From NCBI GenBank assembly GCA_029844215.1, contig CM056732.1, positions 20,238,001 to 20,302,000 on the forward strand: a DNA stretch of 64,000 bases, written 5' to 3'. Made by a program: the position numbers and the translations under genes. Below, piece after piece: positions 26,111 through 37,149 of this stretch. The DNA comes from Przewalskia tangutica (lineage: Eukaryota > Streptophyta > Magnoliopsida > Solanales > Solanaceae). Within the stretch, counting starts at the first letter, position 1, and the number at the start of each line of letters is the position of its first letter. The notes below the pieces were generated by a model. It saw only the letters and a list, made by a program, of their open reading frames with translations. It made no database searches and was not told the origin of the DNA.

Positions 26111-26415
26111 ACTAGGATATTGATGTCTGGGGTCTCGTGTTCGATTCCCCTGACCAGCGAGAGTGGAACTGTGTTCCCCAAAAAAATTCCTCCACTGTTC
26201 GCATGCAAGCCAAGCGGTACTATTCCGTAGGACCAGGATGGAGGTGAGATTTTCTGGGGTATGGGGCCGTAATGCGGTGGAATCAGTCACTTTAAAAAGT
26301 TTACCCTACCACAATTTTTTTGCAGGCTATTGCGTCAGTCCGAGGGTTTACCACTTATAAAAAAAGTAGCGGCTGCGGGTCCCCGTCATCAAAAAAAAGA
26401 AAAAGAAAAAGAAAA
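26111..26415 (+). mobile_element. tRNA-derived SINE with 17-bp TSD
   Basis: Contains a pol III B-box-like GTGTTCGATTCCCC (26138-26151) near its 5' end and ends in an A-rich tail with AAAAAG repeats (26391-26415). Direct repeats AGAGGAGCATACATTTC (26094-26110) and AGAGGAGCATAAATTTC (26416-26432) differ at one base and are the target duplication. The A box is not clear, so the 5' end may be truncated. Confidence 0.75.
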
Positions 26416-26771
26416 AGAGGAGCATAAATTTCCATATGGACTTGTCCTCTACAGAAAGAAAATATTAAGTAATAAGAAAAGATTAACAGGACTTGTGCTC
26501 TAATTAATTTTGCTTGCTGCAAAAGCTTCCCTGCAACAGTTATGGAAAGTTACAATAGTGTGAGGATGATACTGTCAATTTTTCTACTTGTACTTTCTCA
26601 TGCCATTCAAACAGAATTATTTCTCTACTTCAATTTTATCAGTGACATTTTCTTTCAACTTTAATTTTCTTTAAACAGAATTAAATTGTTTCCAAATATA
26701 CAAACATTCTTTTGGATAGACTAAAAAAGAAATTGGGATGAAATATTTGCATGAATATGTGATATGCATAG

Positions 26772-27143
26772 TGTTTTCCGGTAAAAATGGACTCAACCAG
26801 AAAATCAATTAGACATTTCTTTTAACAAGGTTTGAAGACAAGTGTGTGTTGTATCCGATCCGGAAGATTCCTTTACGAGTTCGATTTAGCTAATAAACAG
26901 CAAGTACAAAATAATGTAAGACAAAAAGCCAAAAAATAATTCAAGAAAGTGTGAGTAAAATAATGGATGTTCTTCTGTATATCCCTTAGAGAGAAAAGAG
27001 AGTTAAGTTACAAAGTGTGAGCAAGATGCCCTTCCTTCTATCCTAAGCTATCTTTATATCAGTCAAAGTTGGACTTTTCAAATCCTAAAGTATGGGTGAC
27101 GTGACCTCTCAGCGCCTTCAACGTTCGAGTATGTTGCGACGCA
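26772..27143 (-). repeat. 3' LTR (left copy) of a truncated gypsy element
   Basis: 372 bp, TGTTTTCCGG to CGACGCA on the plus strand. It is matched by the direct repeat at 28493-28864 of the same length, with scattered substitutions and small indels. It is the 3' LTR in the minus-strand orientation of the gag it flanks. Confidence 0.8.
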
Positions 27144-28141
27144 CTAGGGAATCTGCGAGCTTCGTATGGCTCGAACCGTACCCTATGGTTTACGGTACTT
27201 GCACCAAGCCCCGGATCTGTCCTTTTCGTGAGGTGACTACCCACTTCTATCGGCTGCCCATTGATCCTCTTCAATATGTATCTGAGATTCATTTTATTCC
27301 ATGTTTTGGCCGGAAATTTCCTCAAGCTTTCTTTTAACTTCCTGAATGCGTCCGAACTGCTTGGATTTAGACCATACGCGAAAGCAGCTGCGGCCCAATC
27401 CTCCGAGATAACCAGCAATAACATTCTCTCCCTTTGAAACCTGTCCACGAATCCCCTTAGCAGTTCATCTCCCCCTGCTTTATGGCAAACACATCCTGCT
27501 TGTATTTTTCGACCCTTCGAGCTCCCGCGTGAGTTTTGACAAAAGCCAAGAGTAACAAAAGAATCAATAGAGTTTTCAGGTTAATGGGTGTACCACGAGA
27601 GTTCTCCCTTTATGAGCATTTGATTGAATTTCTTTAGCATGACACATTCGATCTCGTGCTGTTTTAGATCATGTCCCGTGATGGCTGCTTCGAAAGTTAT
27701 CACATGCTCCTCGGAATCCGTGGTCCCGTCATACTTAGGTATGTCAGGCATTTTGAACCTTCTTGGGATAGGGGCAGGGGCCGTGCTCTCCGGATATGGC
27801 AGTACCCCGTATTTCTTGGCTCCTGCACCTTTCACTATGTGCGGGGTTCTCGGTATCAGGTTCATCCGCTCTTTCATTTCCCTCTCTACCCTGAGGAGAC
27901 CCTCAATGAATGCGTCCAACCGTTCTTTTGCGCCGTCTGCTTCCCTTTCTTTAGTTTGCGATGTTTCGGAGGCTTTCTTCACGTTTTGATTTGATGCTGG
28001 AGTCCCAGCCCTAGAATGGCTGACTATAGTGGCTACAACTCTTTCCATGCGCTGCATCATTTCGTCCTGTGCCTTGAGCGTGGCTATGACCACATCATTT
28101 GTCAGGGAACCTCCTTTCTTGGCGGGTCTTTGATTTCTCAT
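27144..28141 (-). pseudogene. Gag remnant of a pol-less Tat-type LTR element
   Basis: Two minus-strand open pieces: 28141-27581 (186 codons) with PRRFKMPDIPKYDGTTDSEE and CVMLKKFNQMLIKGELSWYT, and 27448-27059 with RFQRERMLLLVISEDWAAAAF and GLNPSSSDAFRKLKESL. Both are the retrotransposon gag domain of Tat-lineage Ty3/gypsy elements. A segment of the gag core is missing between the two pieces, and no protease or polymerase is present. The gag runs directly into the 3' LTR copy, so a large internal deletion removed pol and the polypurine tract. Confidence 0.85.
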
Positions 28142-28474
28142 CCGAGGTAGCGCCCGACCCTTTCTTTTGAGTGCACACCTTTGAGGCTTTTCTGCTTCCT
28201 CGACGCTTGAAACGCCCCCACTCCATTCCTCGCTAGGCTATCTTCGTGGAATCTCGCCTTTGCTGCTCCTCTACTCTTGCATGAATTTTTCGTTATGATC
28301 CAACACTGGTATCTCTACCAAGTCCGCTATGCCTCGTGTGTTAGCTAACACCCGAGTGTTCTCGAGTCCCTGTGATTCATGGGAGTTGTTGATTGACCCT
28401 GACATGCTTAGTTAGGTACTGTGGCTAGATTTTTAAAGGAGATCTGCTACGAATCAGGACAACACCACAAGTGT

Positions 28475-28489
28475 CTATCCCTAGCGCCA
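28475..28489 (-). other. Primer-binding-site-like motif
   Basis: On the minus strand TGGCGCTAGGGATAG lies three bases inside the right LTR copy, the position and form expected of a tRNA primer site, which fixes the orientation of the element. Confidence 0.6.
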
Positions 28490-28492
28490 AAC

Positions 28493-28864
28493 TGTTTTCC
28501 GGTAAAAATGGACTCAACCAGAAAATCAATTAGAGATTTGTTTTAACAGAGTTTGAAGACAAGTGAGTTGTATCTGATCTGGAAAACTTCTTTACGAGTC
28601 CGGTTTAGCTAATAAACAACAAGTAAAAAACAATGTAAGACAAGAAGCCAAAAAATGATTCAAGAAAGTGTGAGTAAAATAATGGACGTTCTTCTGTATA
28701 TCCCTTAGAGAGAAAAAGAGAGCTAGAGTTACAAAGTGTGAGCAAAATGCCCTTCCTTCTATCCTAAGCTATCATTATATAAGCCAAAGTTGAACTTTTC
28801 AAACCCTAAAGTATGGGTGACGTGACCTCTCTGCGGCTTCAACGTTCGAGTATGCTGCAACGCA
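28493..28864 (-). repeat. 5' LTR (right copy) of the truncated gypsy element
   Basis: Direct repeat of 26772-27143. The flanks of the 372-bp match (CATAG left, CTAAT right) are not a duplication; CATAG recurs at 28987-28991, so the true outer end may lie up to 120 bp further right. Confidence 0.75.
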
Positions 28865-29539
28865 CTAATCAAAACTGACAGATGTGATCCGGGTTGGTGC
28901 CAGTGGGAGCCAGTTGTGGAGATCCCCTGGATCCTCTGAGAACCCGGTTACGCGAGCTCCTCCGGTTGCGCTTTTCACCCAATACTCATAGATAGATTAT
29001 ACCTAATAGCTAAAAAAATAGCATTTTTGAAATTTGTGGTTGTACAAGCTGATAAAATTTATAAAATATTTATGAAGACTTGTTTGTGGATATGTTAAAG
29101 AAAATTTATTGATATCTCTAAAAGGAAATAATAAAAGAGGAGTCAGATTGTGCGGGTTGGGTTATGTCCCATCATTTAGTCCATCTTGAACCAATCCTTC
29201 TCAGCCCAAGCAAGCTTTGGTCAAGGTTGGACATTGACTCATTTATTAGCTCAACCCATCTTGACCCGCTAACTTCAGCCCAAACAACCCATTTTCCACC
29301 TCTAGCCATGAGTGATTGAGTGCCACAATTGTAAAATGGTGTGCAGGTATCTCAAAAACTTGCAGCATATGTTTAAACACTTAATAGAACTTGATAAAAT
29401 AAGCGCTTTAAAATCAACATGCATAAATGTACAGTTGTGAAATCGAATTTGTCCTATGTGATGCAAATACTATATTTAGTTATGCGCTTTAATCCGAGTA
29501 TTCTTCTTATTAGTATTCTTAGTTAGTAATCGCGTAGAC

Positions 29540-29772
29540 TCTTTTATTCCGGGTGTAGTACTATTACTATCTGTTGGTTCATTTGTTTTTTATCTTGTTA
29601 TTTTGTTGTCATATTTTTCTTGATACCCTGCTTTAAATCCCTTTCTTTTATGTCGAGCCGGGGGTCTATCGCAAGTCCTCTACCCCGACAAATGTAGGGG
29701 TAAGGTCTGTATACATCCTACCCTACCCAACCCCCGCTTTTGTGGGACTACACTGGTATGATGTTGTTGTAG
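29540..29772 (+). mobile_element. RTE-LINE/TS-SINE 3' tail
   Basis: Contains CGAGCCGGGGGTCTATCGCA, GGGGTAAGGTCTGTATACAT, TGTGGGACTACACTGG and ends ATGTTGTTGTAG. This is the plus-strand version of the tail seen in reverse at 21104-21240. Whether it came from the LINE or a SINE using the same tail cannot be told, since the 5' part is missing. Confidence 0.75.
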
Positions 29773-30334
29773 TTATGACTGTCATAACTTCAACATTCCA
29801 ACAAGTTCACGTCGAGAAATAATAGTTTTATCTTGATGAACTGTGAATATCTCACTTTACTCAATCCTTGATCAATTGTCGTTTTAACAAACTGAAAAAA
29901 AAAGAAAAAGAACAAAGAAAATAGAAGCTGGAACTGCAGAAACCTTTGCAGCTTACCATAGATCGTCTTATATATATTAGTTTCCAGGAAAACAGGAAAA
30001 GAAATATGCAAACAGTTAAGTTTTCAATGAACTTCAAACGATCCGAATCACAACCTATCTAAACAAGAACATTGACCCAAAAGAACAGTAATCACCAACC
30101 CTTTCTTGCAGCCCTTGGGAATGTCTGACTTACCCAAGTTGTCTCATGAGCATGGATGTCAAATGTGTTGCTTTATTTTAGAATTTTAGGAAACCAGTCA
30201 AAATGATTTGGCACGTCTTGGGTGTCATGACATGTCAAAACATTCATTTCTGATGTAGAGTTTTGCCAGCAGCTAGGTAGATTCCAGCTTGAGCATAGTT
30301 GTGATAAGCAAACGAGAGGGGATATTTCGGGTTG

Positions 30335-30435
30335 AGAGCCAGCTCAGTTAGTATCCGTCCACCATGTAGGTGGAAGGATCGATCCCATAAACAGTTTTTC
30401 TTTAGCTTTCCCCTTCATCGTTCCCCATGTAATAA
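30335..30435 (+). mobile_element. Candidate tRNA-derived SINE
   Basis: AGCCAGCTCAGTTAGTATCC (A-box-like) and GGAAGGATCGATCCCA (B-box-like, 30372-30387) are spaced as in a tRNA, followed by a T/C-rich body. The acceptor stem does not pair, so it is not a functional tRNA gene. Confidence 0.5.
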
Positions 30436-30721
30436 CAAAAATATCGAACATAAAGAGCTTGGAGGGATCTTAAGATTCTTTTTGAATTGGATCAAGCTAG
30501 AAAGATTTATTTTTTGGTGTGGCTTAAGCTTAACTAAATTATATCTTCATATTTTTGCACTAGAATGAAGATTCTGATGGTTGTAAATTTTTCTTCATGT
30601 TTTAATCCAAAGTGTTTCATGCCAAAACCAGAATACATGCGGGCTTCTCTATTAAAGAAAAATATGCAGGCTTCTCTCTCCATATTTTTCATTTTCTCTC
30701 ATAATATACAATTTCTACCAT

Positions 30722-30833
30722 GTTGTTCGGACTCTTCAAATATGCCGACGGAGGTGTGTCGGATCCTCCAAAAGTAGTGCATTTTTGAGGATCCGACACG
30801 GGTACGGCAACATTTTTGAAGAGTCCGAGAAAC
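30722..30833. mobile_element. Foldback MITE (112 bp)
   Basis: Almost entirely self-complementary: GTTCGGACTCTTCAAATATG at the left pairs with CATTTTTGAAGAGTCCGAG at the right, and the inner GTGTCGGATCCTCC pairs with GAGGATCCGACAC. A second, decayed copy is at 32396-32550. A repeat of this form is common in Solanaceae genomes. No clear target duplication. Confidence 0.75.
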
Positions 30834-31028
30834 ATAGAATTTCTATGTGAAACAAATTGGTTTACCTACGTATCTATACTAACTTCTCAGACAGGTATTC
30901 TGATGGAAGAAGATAAAAGGGAAAATGTTAAAAAGATTCTTCAAAATATGGAAGAAAACTTTGAATTTGCAAATCTATGTTGCTTAGGCACAGGACCAGG
31001 GACTTCTAAATATTTGGACTGTATTTGA

Positions 31029-33299
31029 AAATAAAAATATTAAACAAAATGACCGGTAGAAGCAATTAAGGAAGAACTCAAACAAGCATTAAAGTATTGA
31101 AATGCGCGCTATATGAGCAAAAAGTGGACTGAACGACGGATGGTGAACAATGAAATAATTTCTGTTGTTCTCGTCTGTCTTCAATCTATTATCAAGGGAA
31201 CTTGGATTATTTTCATTTTAGAAGTTAGTGGAGTCAACTTAATTACAAACACTTGATAGTGATTCCTGATATTAAAAATCTGCACACTAGTTCAATGGGA
31301 GACGCCAAAAATAGGGAGAACAGCAAAGACATTACATGTCAGTGAAGTGTCTACCAAGACACTCGTTTCAGGAAAAAATTGTAAGAGCTTAATTTGGAAA
31401 ATTGGATAATCCAAGACATGTTTTGAAGTTTCGGTGCATGTTCCATGGCTAGCATGCATCTACCCTTATCTCAATTGTAACTTGTAAGTGCATCATGGCA
31501 GAGGAACTCAGACGTATATTAGTATTTGGATCACGAAATATCTTGCAATAGTTATTTACAAAGGTGTTTGTTAATCAAGGCAGCGAACTTGAGGGTGGGG
31601 CTGGGTGTGCCCAAAGGAACCAGATGGTCCACTTTCTATCAGAGGAGCTAAGCAATAAACAGAACTAAAGTAGAGAACTTTTTGATGGAAGAAAACACGA
31701 GTTTCAGAGGCATAATAAATACTCATTGAACTACTGCCTTCCCCATTTGTCGCAAGGCCAGTAAATGTGCAGCTTTGACATCCTTGAAATCCACCACTGA
31801 ATAAATGATGTACCTTCTGCTGATTACGTGGAACTTAAGGACCGATAGTTTTTGACGGCTGCACACATTAATTCTTTCTCAATAAATAAAGCATTTCCTA
31901 GACGTAAATACGTCGTTATCCATACAAGGTTTCGGCGCTTTAATAAATCACGTGTTTTTGTTCAATGCAGTTTTCGACAGGTATGAATAACCAAAAAGCA
32001 TAATTCTGGAAGCTTGTGATAAAGGGGGATGAGTCATTTTACCAAAGAATTAGTGGTAGTCTCTTTTGAACTATGGTTCTGAGTACTCGACCATAGGAGA
32101 ACTACCCCAATTTATGCCAGAGTTAACGGAGCTTGTATTATCAGACCAATCTGTTGAAACATCCGATTCATTGGGGTAGCTATTCTACAACGTGGAGTTT
32201 AATCATGGTATCACGCTATTTAGCAATAGATCAAGTTGTTCTAAATCCTTGTATTCATTAGACAGATTTCTCCTGATGTAACCAGATGAAGTTCATTTAG
32301 TAAGTAGAAGAGAGCTTTACATCTTTTCATATTTTGTGATAATGTAAGCAAGCTTAGGTCGTCTTGATCTTTAATTTTCTCACCATTTGTTGTGTAGGAC
32401 GTGTGTGAAGTTCTTTGACCCTATGTCGCGCGGGCTCTTCAAAAATGTCAATAGGTGCGTGTCGGATCTTCCAGAAGTAGAGCATTTTTGGAGTATCCGA
32501 AACAGGTGCGGATTTTTTTTTGAAGAATCCGAGCAACATCGGTTCTCTCAACCTGATTTCAATTTACAGAAAGAGAAAAGTTTGAATGCATCCTTGGCCA
32601 TTTCTGAAAGGCAGTCACAAGCATTAACTGCCACCTACTAAACAAGATTACTTTCTGAAAATGCTTCCAAAGTTGTAGTTACTGCCCTTTGGTTTGGTGG
32701 AATACTGATAAGAACAAATTAATTAGAGCATTGCCCTGTTAACTTGTGAAATCACCTATAAATGGGTTGGTTTGGGATGTCGAGTTACCAGTCAAGTTGA
32801 GTTCTTGAGAACAGTGTCTTTCCTCTGACGTTACCTTTTGGGTTGTTTGTCCTCACTTTATGCACTTTTATCCTTTTCTGTATCCTAACCTTCACTTGAT
32901 TTTGGCTTCAATTATATCTCCTGCCTAGATGAAAATGTAGGGAAATATGCATTCCTCGATAGGTTCTTGGAATCCCCTTTCTGATTTAATTGTAGGTTCC
33001 AAGACTAGGCCTTTTTAATCCACTTGAAGGGTTTTTCCTTTAGTTTAGTTTTATTTTCTTTCTGCCCTGGTTTTGTAGATGGTAAGGTCATAGGATTGTT
33101 TCTGGTTACATTACAAGAGGAATGCTGAATCTTTACTAGGATCACGATAGTCCTCTTCATGTTGGAATCTCATTAGTTGATTTCATATTGCCAGTGCTCT
33201 CCCTTTTTCCTTTGTCAATTGTATGCTTATGATAAAATTAGGGCTGCTTTTGTCATCTTGATTCCTTCTAATTTAATTTGTGGCAGTTTCTTGTGGGCA
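31029..33299. other. Unassigned region upstream of the RRM-like gene
   Basis: Apart from the decayed foldback MITE at 32396-32550, no supported feature. Part of it is probably the 5' UTR intron and promoter of the gene starting at 33328, since a good acceptor (TTCTTGTGGGCAG, ending 33300) lies 27 bases before the ATG. Confidence 0.45.
32396..32550. mobile_element. Decayed copy of the foldback MITE
   Basis: Shares GGCTCTTCAAAAATGTC, GTGCGTGTCGGATCTTCCA and GAAGAATCCGAGCAAC with the element at 30722-30833, with several substitutions that break the hairpin. Confidence 0.65.
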
Positions 33300-33327
33300 G
33301 GTTTGATCACTTCCAACGTGAGTTGGC

Positions 33328-34188
33328 ATGGCTGCAACACCTTTTCAAATCAGTATGGAGGAATTCAGACGTTTCTATAAGATTGACCGAGCACTTTATT
33401 CTCTCCTTGTTAATGAACTTCAGCGTGATCCTTTGGAATCGATGCGGACATTGGCATTGTGGATTTGGATGGAGAGAACATCTCTCAACGATGTTGTCAG
33501 AAAGATCTATTCCTTACCTAATTTTTTGATTAATGAACTTGCTGATGAGGCTGCAACCTGCCTCAAATGCATTGAGGACAATGGGTTCCTTCTCTCAACT
33601 GACGCAAGTGAGATTCGGCTAACTCAAGGCCTCATGGCAAAAGAGTTCTCCCTCCAGTTTTTCCATGAAAAACGGGACGTTGCAACCAGTGGGATAAGGA
33701 ATATTGCATCTGAGGTTTGTCTCACGGCATTGAAAGATATTACGGTGAAAGCCTTGAAGAGAAGTTCTCCACAAAGTTTGACGGGAAGCAGTACGTCATT
33801 GGTGTCACCTCCTGGTGAGCCATCTTTAACTGGAAGATTCGCTCAGTTGGGACTTGGAGGTGACATGTCAACTATGAGGATGATCGGACAAGATGTACCA
33901 CGCGAAGACCGGACCATGTTTGTTACTTTCTCCAAAGGCTACCCAGTTGCTGATTGGGAAATCAAGGAGTACTTTACAGGGATTTTTGGGGAATGCATAG
34001 AGTGCATTTACATGCAGGAGGTGAGGCCTCATGAACAGGCTCTTTTTGCTCGAATCGTGTTTATTACGCCTGCAATTATACAGTTTATTCTGTATGATGT
34101 GACCAAAGCTAAGTTTACTATCAACGGGAAGCATGTGTGGATGCGTAAATATGTTGCGAAAAATGGGAACTCTCTCCCACCCCTTTAA
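33328..34188 (+). CDS. Plant protein with C-terminal RRM-like domain, 286 aa
   Basis: An uninterrupted 286-codon frame. The N-terminal 50 residues are helical, with a conserved-looking core (SMEEFRRFYKIDRALYSLLV, then ESMRTLALWIWMER). The middle (150-190) is Ser/Gly-rich. Residues about 195-275 read as a divergent RNA-recognition motif: a first strand DRTMFVTFSKGYP, a helix WEIKEYFTGIFGECIECIYM, and an RNP1-like strand QALFARIVFITP, ending with MRKYV. I take it for a plant-specific RRM-like family of unknown function. The start is the first ATG after a good 3' splice site at 33300, so an intron in the 5' leader is likely. A polyadenylation signal follows at 34319. The frame is intact. Confidence 0.8.
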   Translation: MAATPFQISMEEFRRFYKIDRALYSLLVNELQRDPLESMRTLALWIWMERTSLNDVVRKIYSLPNFLINELADEAATCLKCIEDNGFLLSTDASEIRLTQGLMAKEFSLQFFHEKRDVATSGIRNIASEVCLTALKDITVKALKRSSPQSLTGSSTSLVSPPGEPSLTGRFAQLGLGGDMSTMRMIGQDVPREDRTMFVTFSKGYPVADWEIKEYFTGIFGECIECIYMQEVRPHEQALFARIVFITPAIIQFILYDVTKAKFTINGKHVWMRKYVAKNGNSLPPL

Positions 34189-34318
34189 TTTGCCTGAAAC
34201 TATCTAGCCCTTTTCTGTATGTTTTATCTTTCTGAGAATGGAGTAGAAGTAATCATGTTTTCAGTTTGTAGTTCAGTTCCTTCAGTCTGGTTAAGAAGTG
34301 TAATGGTTATGTTATAGC

Positions 34319-34324
34319 AATAAA
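34319..34324 (+). terminator. Polyadenylation signal AATAAA
   Basis: AATAAA 131 bases after the stop codon of the RRM-like gene, in a T-rich 3' region. Confidence 0.6.
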
Positions 34325-34830
34325 AAACATGTCTCTTTTAATCTGTGTATCTATATATTTTTTTGCTTTGCCTTTGGATTTTTTTTTTTTTGAGATTGAT
34401 CTGGTTTATAGAAGAATCACAAAAAGTTCCAGCAGAATTCATTTTGGTTGGCCCAAAAATCATATGATATTTGAGCCTTTAGTGTGTGTTTAGAAAACAA
34501 GTCAACTTAATTTTTGAATTCCCTTTTCAGTGAATATGATTAATGTGAAAACTTGAAAATTTCCAGTTATATTTGTTTCTTTATGAGTTCTTGTTACTGG
34601 ATTGAATTCCTAAACAGTACAAAGGTCGATCAGCAGTTCTTTGAATACCTGTGTGAACTTGTTAAATTTGTTTGTACTAGTTTTAAAATCTAGTTCACCA
34701 AAAAAGAAAGAAGAAAAAGAAATGATTTAGCAATTAATAAGTAGTTGTGTGGCAATTTGTTTTTGTAACGGTAGCATGCAGATCGATATAGTTTGACAAT
34801 TCTGTCGACCAAAATTTAGACAAAAATGGT

Positions 34831-35442
34831 GTGTTTGGTATGGAGAAAAATATTTTTAAAAAAATATTAGGATGGTTAAGAATTTTATAAAATATTTTCT
34901 CTAGTAAAATAAATTTCTTAAAAGCTAGAGAAAATGAGAACTTGTTATGCTAGATTTTTTTTCTCTAGTAAAATAAATTTCTTAAAAACGGGAATCTTAG
35001 AAGCTCAGTTTGGTTGGCTACTTTGAACTCTCACCTTGTTGGTGAGGGTTCGATTCCCCATCTTTTAATCTTCTTTCCAATTTTTCTTCCCCTATCCCCT
35101 CTGTAATTAAAAATATTTTTTTTTAAAAAAAGTTCCTTAACAACAAGAAAAATGACTTCCCTAGTGTAAGTAGTGAAAACAAGTTTCACACGTGACATTC
35201 CACATTAATAATGTCGTCTCCACCCTCCAACACACCTCATCTTCATCCTCCACCCCTATAGCCCCCAACCCCACCACCCACACCCTACCTTCCATCCCCA
35301 CCTTTCATAATATTTGTTTAGATTATATACAAACACTTTAGGATAATAGTTTTTTCATAGTGCCGAGCAAAAAAAGTAAGAAACACACTTATTTTCTTGA
35401 AAAACATTTTTCATGAAAAATATTTTCCTTCATACCGAACAC
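34831..35442. mobile_element. MITE with ~28-bp inverted ends
   Basis: Left end GTGTTTGGTATGGAGAAAAA, right end (reverse complement) GTGTTCGGTATGAAGGAAAA. AT-rich, non-coding. Two direct repeats of CTCTAGTAAAATAAATTTCT (34899-34918 and 34963-34982) lie in its left half. A SINE is nested at about 34991-35110. Target duplication not identified. Confidence 0.65.
34991..35110 (+). mobile_element. tRNA-derived SINE nested in MITE
   Basis: AGAAGCTCAGTTTGGTTGGC (A-box-like) and GGGTTCGATTCCCC (35046-35059, B box) in tRNA spacing. The left flank TTTCTTAAAAAC resembles the right flank GTTCCTTAACAAC, a likely decayed target duplication. Confidence 0.65.
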
Positions 35443-35449
35443 CTCTTTA

Positions 35450-35560
35450 GGGATCATTTGATACATGCGATACAGATATTAATCGGGGGATAGAATTTGG
35501 GATTAACTTTATCCCATGTTTGATTTGATGTATTAGCTAATCTCGAAATTATAACGACCT
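35450..35560. mobile_element. MITE fragment
   Basis: GGGATCATTTGATACATG at the left and TCCCATGTTTGATTTGATG at the right, with GGGGGATAGAATTTGGGATTA between. Resembles small hAT-like MITEs; ends not certain. Confidence 0.3.
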
Positions 35561-35619
35561 GTTTTGCTATTTATTACTTTACGGATTATTCCCTAAAAAA
35601 TATCCCTTTTATATGGCTT

Positions 35620-37149
35620 AAAATTAAAAATTATAACTTTTGGGAAGTGTGGCACACTTCTCGAGGTAACCGGGCCATTCAGAAAGAAAAAAAAAGAAAT
35701 GCTAAGTTGTAAAATCTTGGAAATTGAAAATGAGTTAGTTTGACTCAAAATTGATTTTTGGGTAAACATATCCGAAAATGTGTTTCGTCGATTCCATAAG
35801 GTCCGAAATGTTATTTATGACTTAGTTGAACTTTTGATTCGGTTCCCGAGGTGACCGTTTGAATTTTGGAACGCAATATGTATAAACTTGAAATTTGAGA
35901 ATATTTGGAGGTTTTCATGGAAAATTATGTCTAAAATTTTTCGTATGGGTATTCTGAATGCGCGAGCAGGTGTGAAATGTGTTTTATGATAGAATTGCAT
36001 ATTTGGTTTGTGTCTAGGGAGTCTCGTGTGAGTTTCAGGTGTTAGATTGAAATTCGGAGAACACCAGGAAATTCTGGTGTTCGATTCTAGTTTTCTTCTT
36101 CGCGATCGCGAAGAACGGACCGCGAACGCGATGACAAGTGAGGCAAAGCTCCGCGATCGCGAGCAACAGTTCCTTCGTGATCGCGTGAGGCCACTCGCTA
36201 CCGCAAAGGCCAAATTAATGGCTAACTGAAATTGTTCATCGCGATCACGTGGCTCAGACCGCGATCGCAATGATCACTGTAGCAGACAAACTCTTAAAAA
36301 TCATAAATAGACCCATTTCGTCCCAATTTTATTTTTCATCATTTTTGGACCTTGGGAGCTCGGTAGAGGGCGATTTCGACAGATTTTGCAAGGAACTTCA
36401 AGTGGGTAAGCTTCTAATTATCCTTATACTATTATACCTTCGATTATGTTGAGATTTCTTGGTAGAAATCATGATTTTAGGATGAAAATTAGATGTTTGG
36501 AAAAGTTTTGTATTTTTTAGATTCGAAAGTCGATTCATGGATGATTTTTGCTAAAATTGAAATATAGCATCCTGAGATTATGGGCAATATTTTTCTGAAA
36601 TAAAATTTTAGATTCGCTATGTGGGCCCCATTTCACTGTTCCTATGGCGGGTGCGGGTTCGAAAAATAAATATATCAATATGAGTGTCATTGGACTCGTA
36701 TAATCGTGTAGAATATTATTCAGATGATAATATTATGAAATTATGAACAAATTATTGTTTTGCCCATATGACTATGAAAATTACTTTTCGGACGAATTTT
36801 GGTTCTAAATTAATTCTAGCAATATAGATGTCTACGAAATCGTATTTTGAAATAGATTTGATCGTTCAGAGGCTCAACGGAAAGACAAAGCTTTACAAAG
36901 ATTGTCGGACTACTAAAACAGGCATGTTGAGATCTTGTACCTCATTTAAAGCGTTATGGTTAGTTAAATAAACTACTTAAAAGGGTGAAAGGGGAACAAT
37001 AAAGGGTCCCGATATTGATGAGGTGACGAGCACTTGTATCGAGTACCAATGTCATACTATGAGTACTTGTAAAATTTAAATGATATAGATGGACTGAATG
37101 CCATACTTTGGGCATTAACTGATAGAATAGTATTATCACACAGATCTGT
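35620..37149 (+). repeat. LTR-like block with GCGATCGC palindromes
   Basis: Non-coding sequence resembling the LTR of a Solanaceae Ty3/gypsy family: an AT-rich body, then 36095-36275 with at least five exact or near copies of GCGATCGCG/CGCGAACGCG, followed by TTGGACCTTGGGAGCTCGG. It abuts the broken end of the minus-strand RT fragment. Ends and partner LTR were not located. Confidence 0.5.

Larger units (their letters stand above)
25620..29304. mobile_element. hAT-type non-autonomous element, opened by two nested insertions
   Basis: The ends are inverted: left AGAGGTGACAAATTCAGC, right (reverse complement) TAGAGGTGGAAAATGGGTTG, with long subterminal stretches rich in TGGGTT/AACCCA at both ends (25640-25800, 29150-29300). 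Identical 8-bp flanks GCCATGAG lie at 25612-25619 and 29305-29312, the hAT signature. Without the SINE (26111-26415) and the LTR element (about 26772-28864 or a little further) the element is roughly 1.3 kb and has no transposase. Confidence 0.75.

Noticed and set aside
30335..30400. Possible tRNA gene
   Set aside because: A- and B-box-like strings are present but the acceptor and anticodon stems do not pair; a SINE fragment fits better.
36047..36270. Arg-rich frames on both strands
   Set aside because: Produced by the GCGATCGC palindromic block; symmetric on both strands as expected of palindromes.
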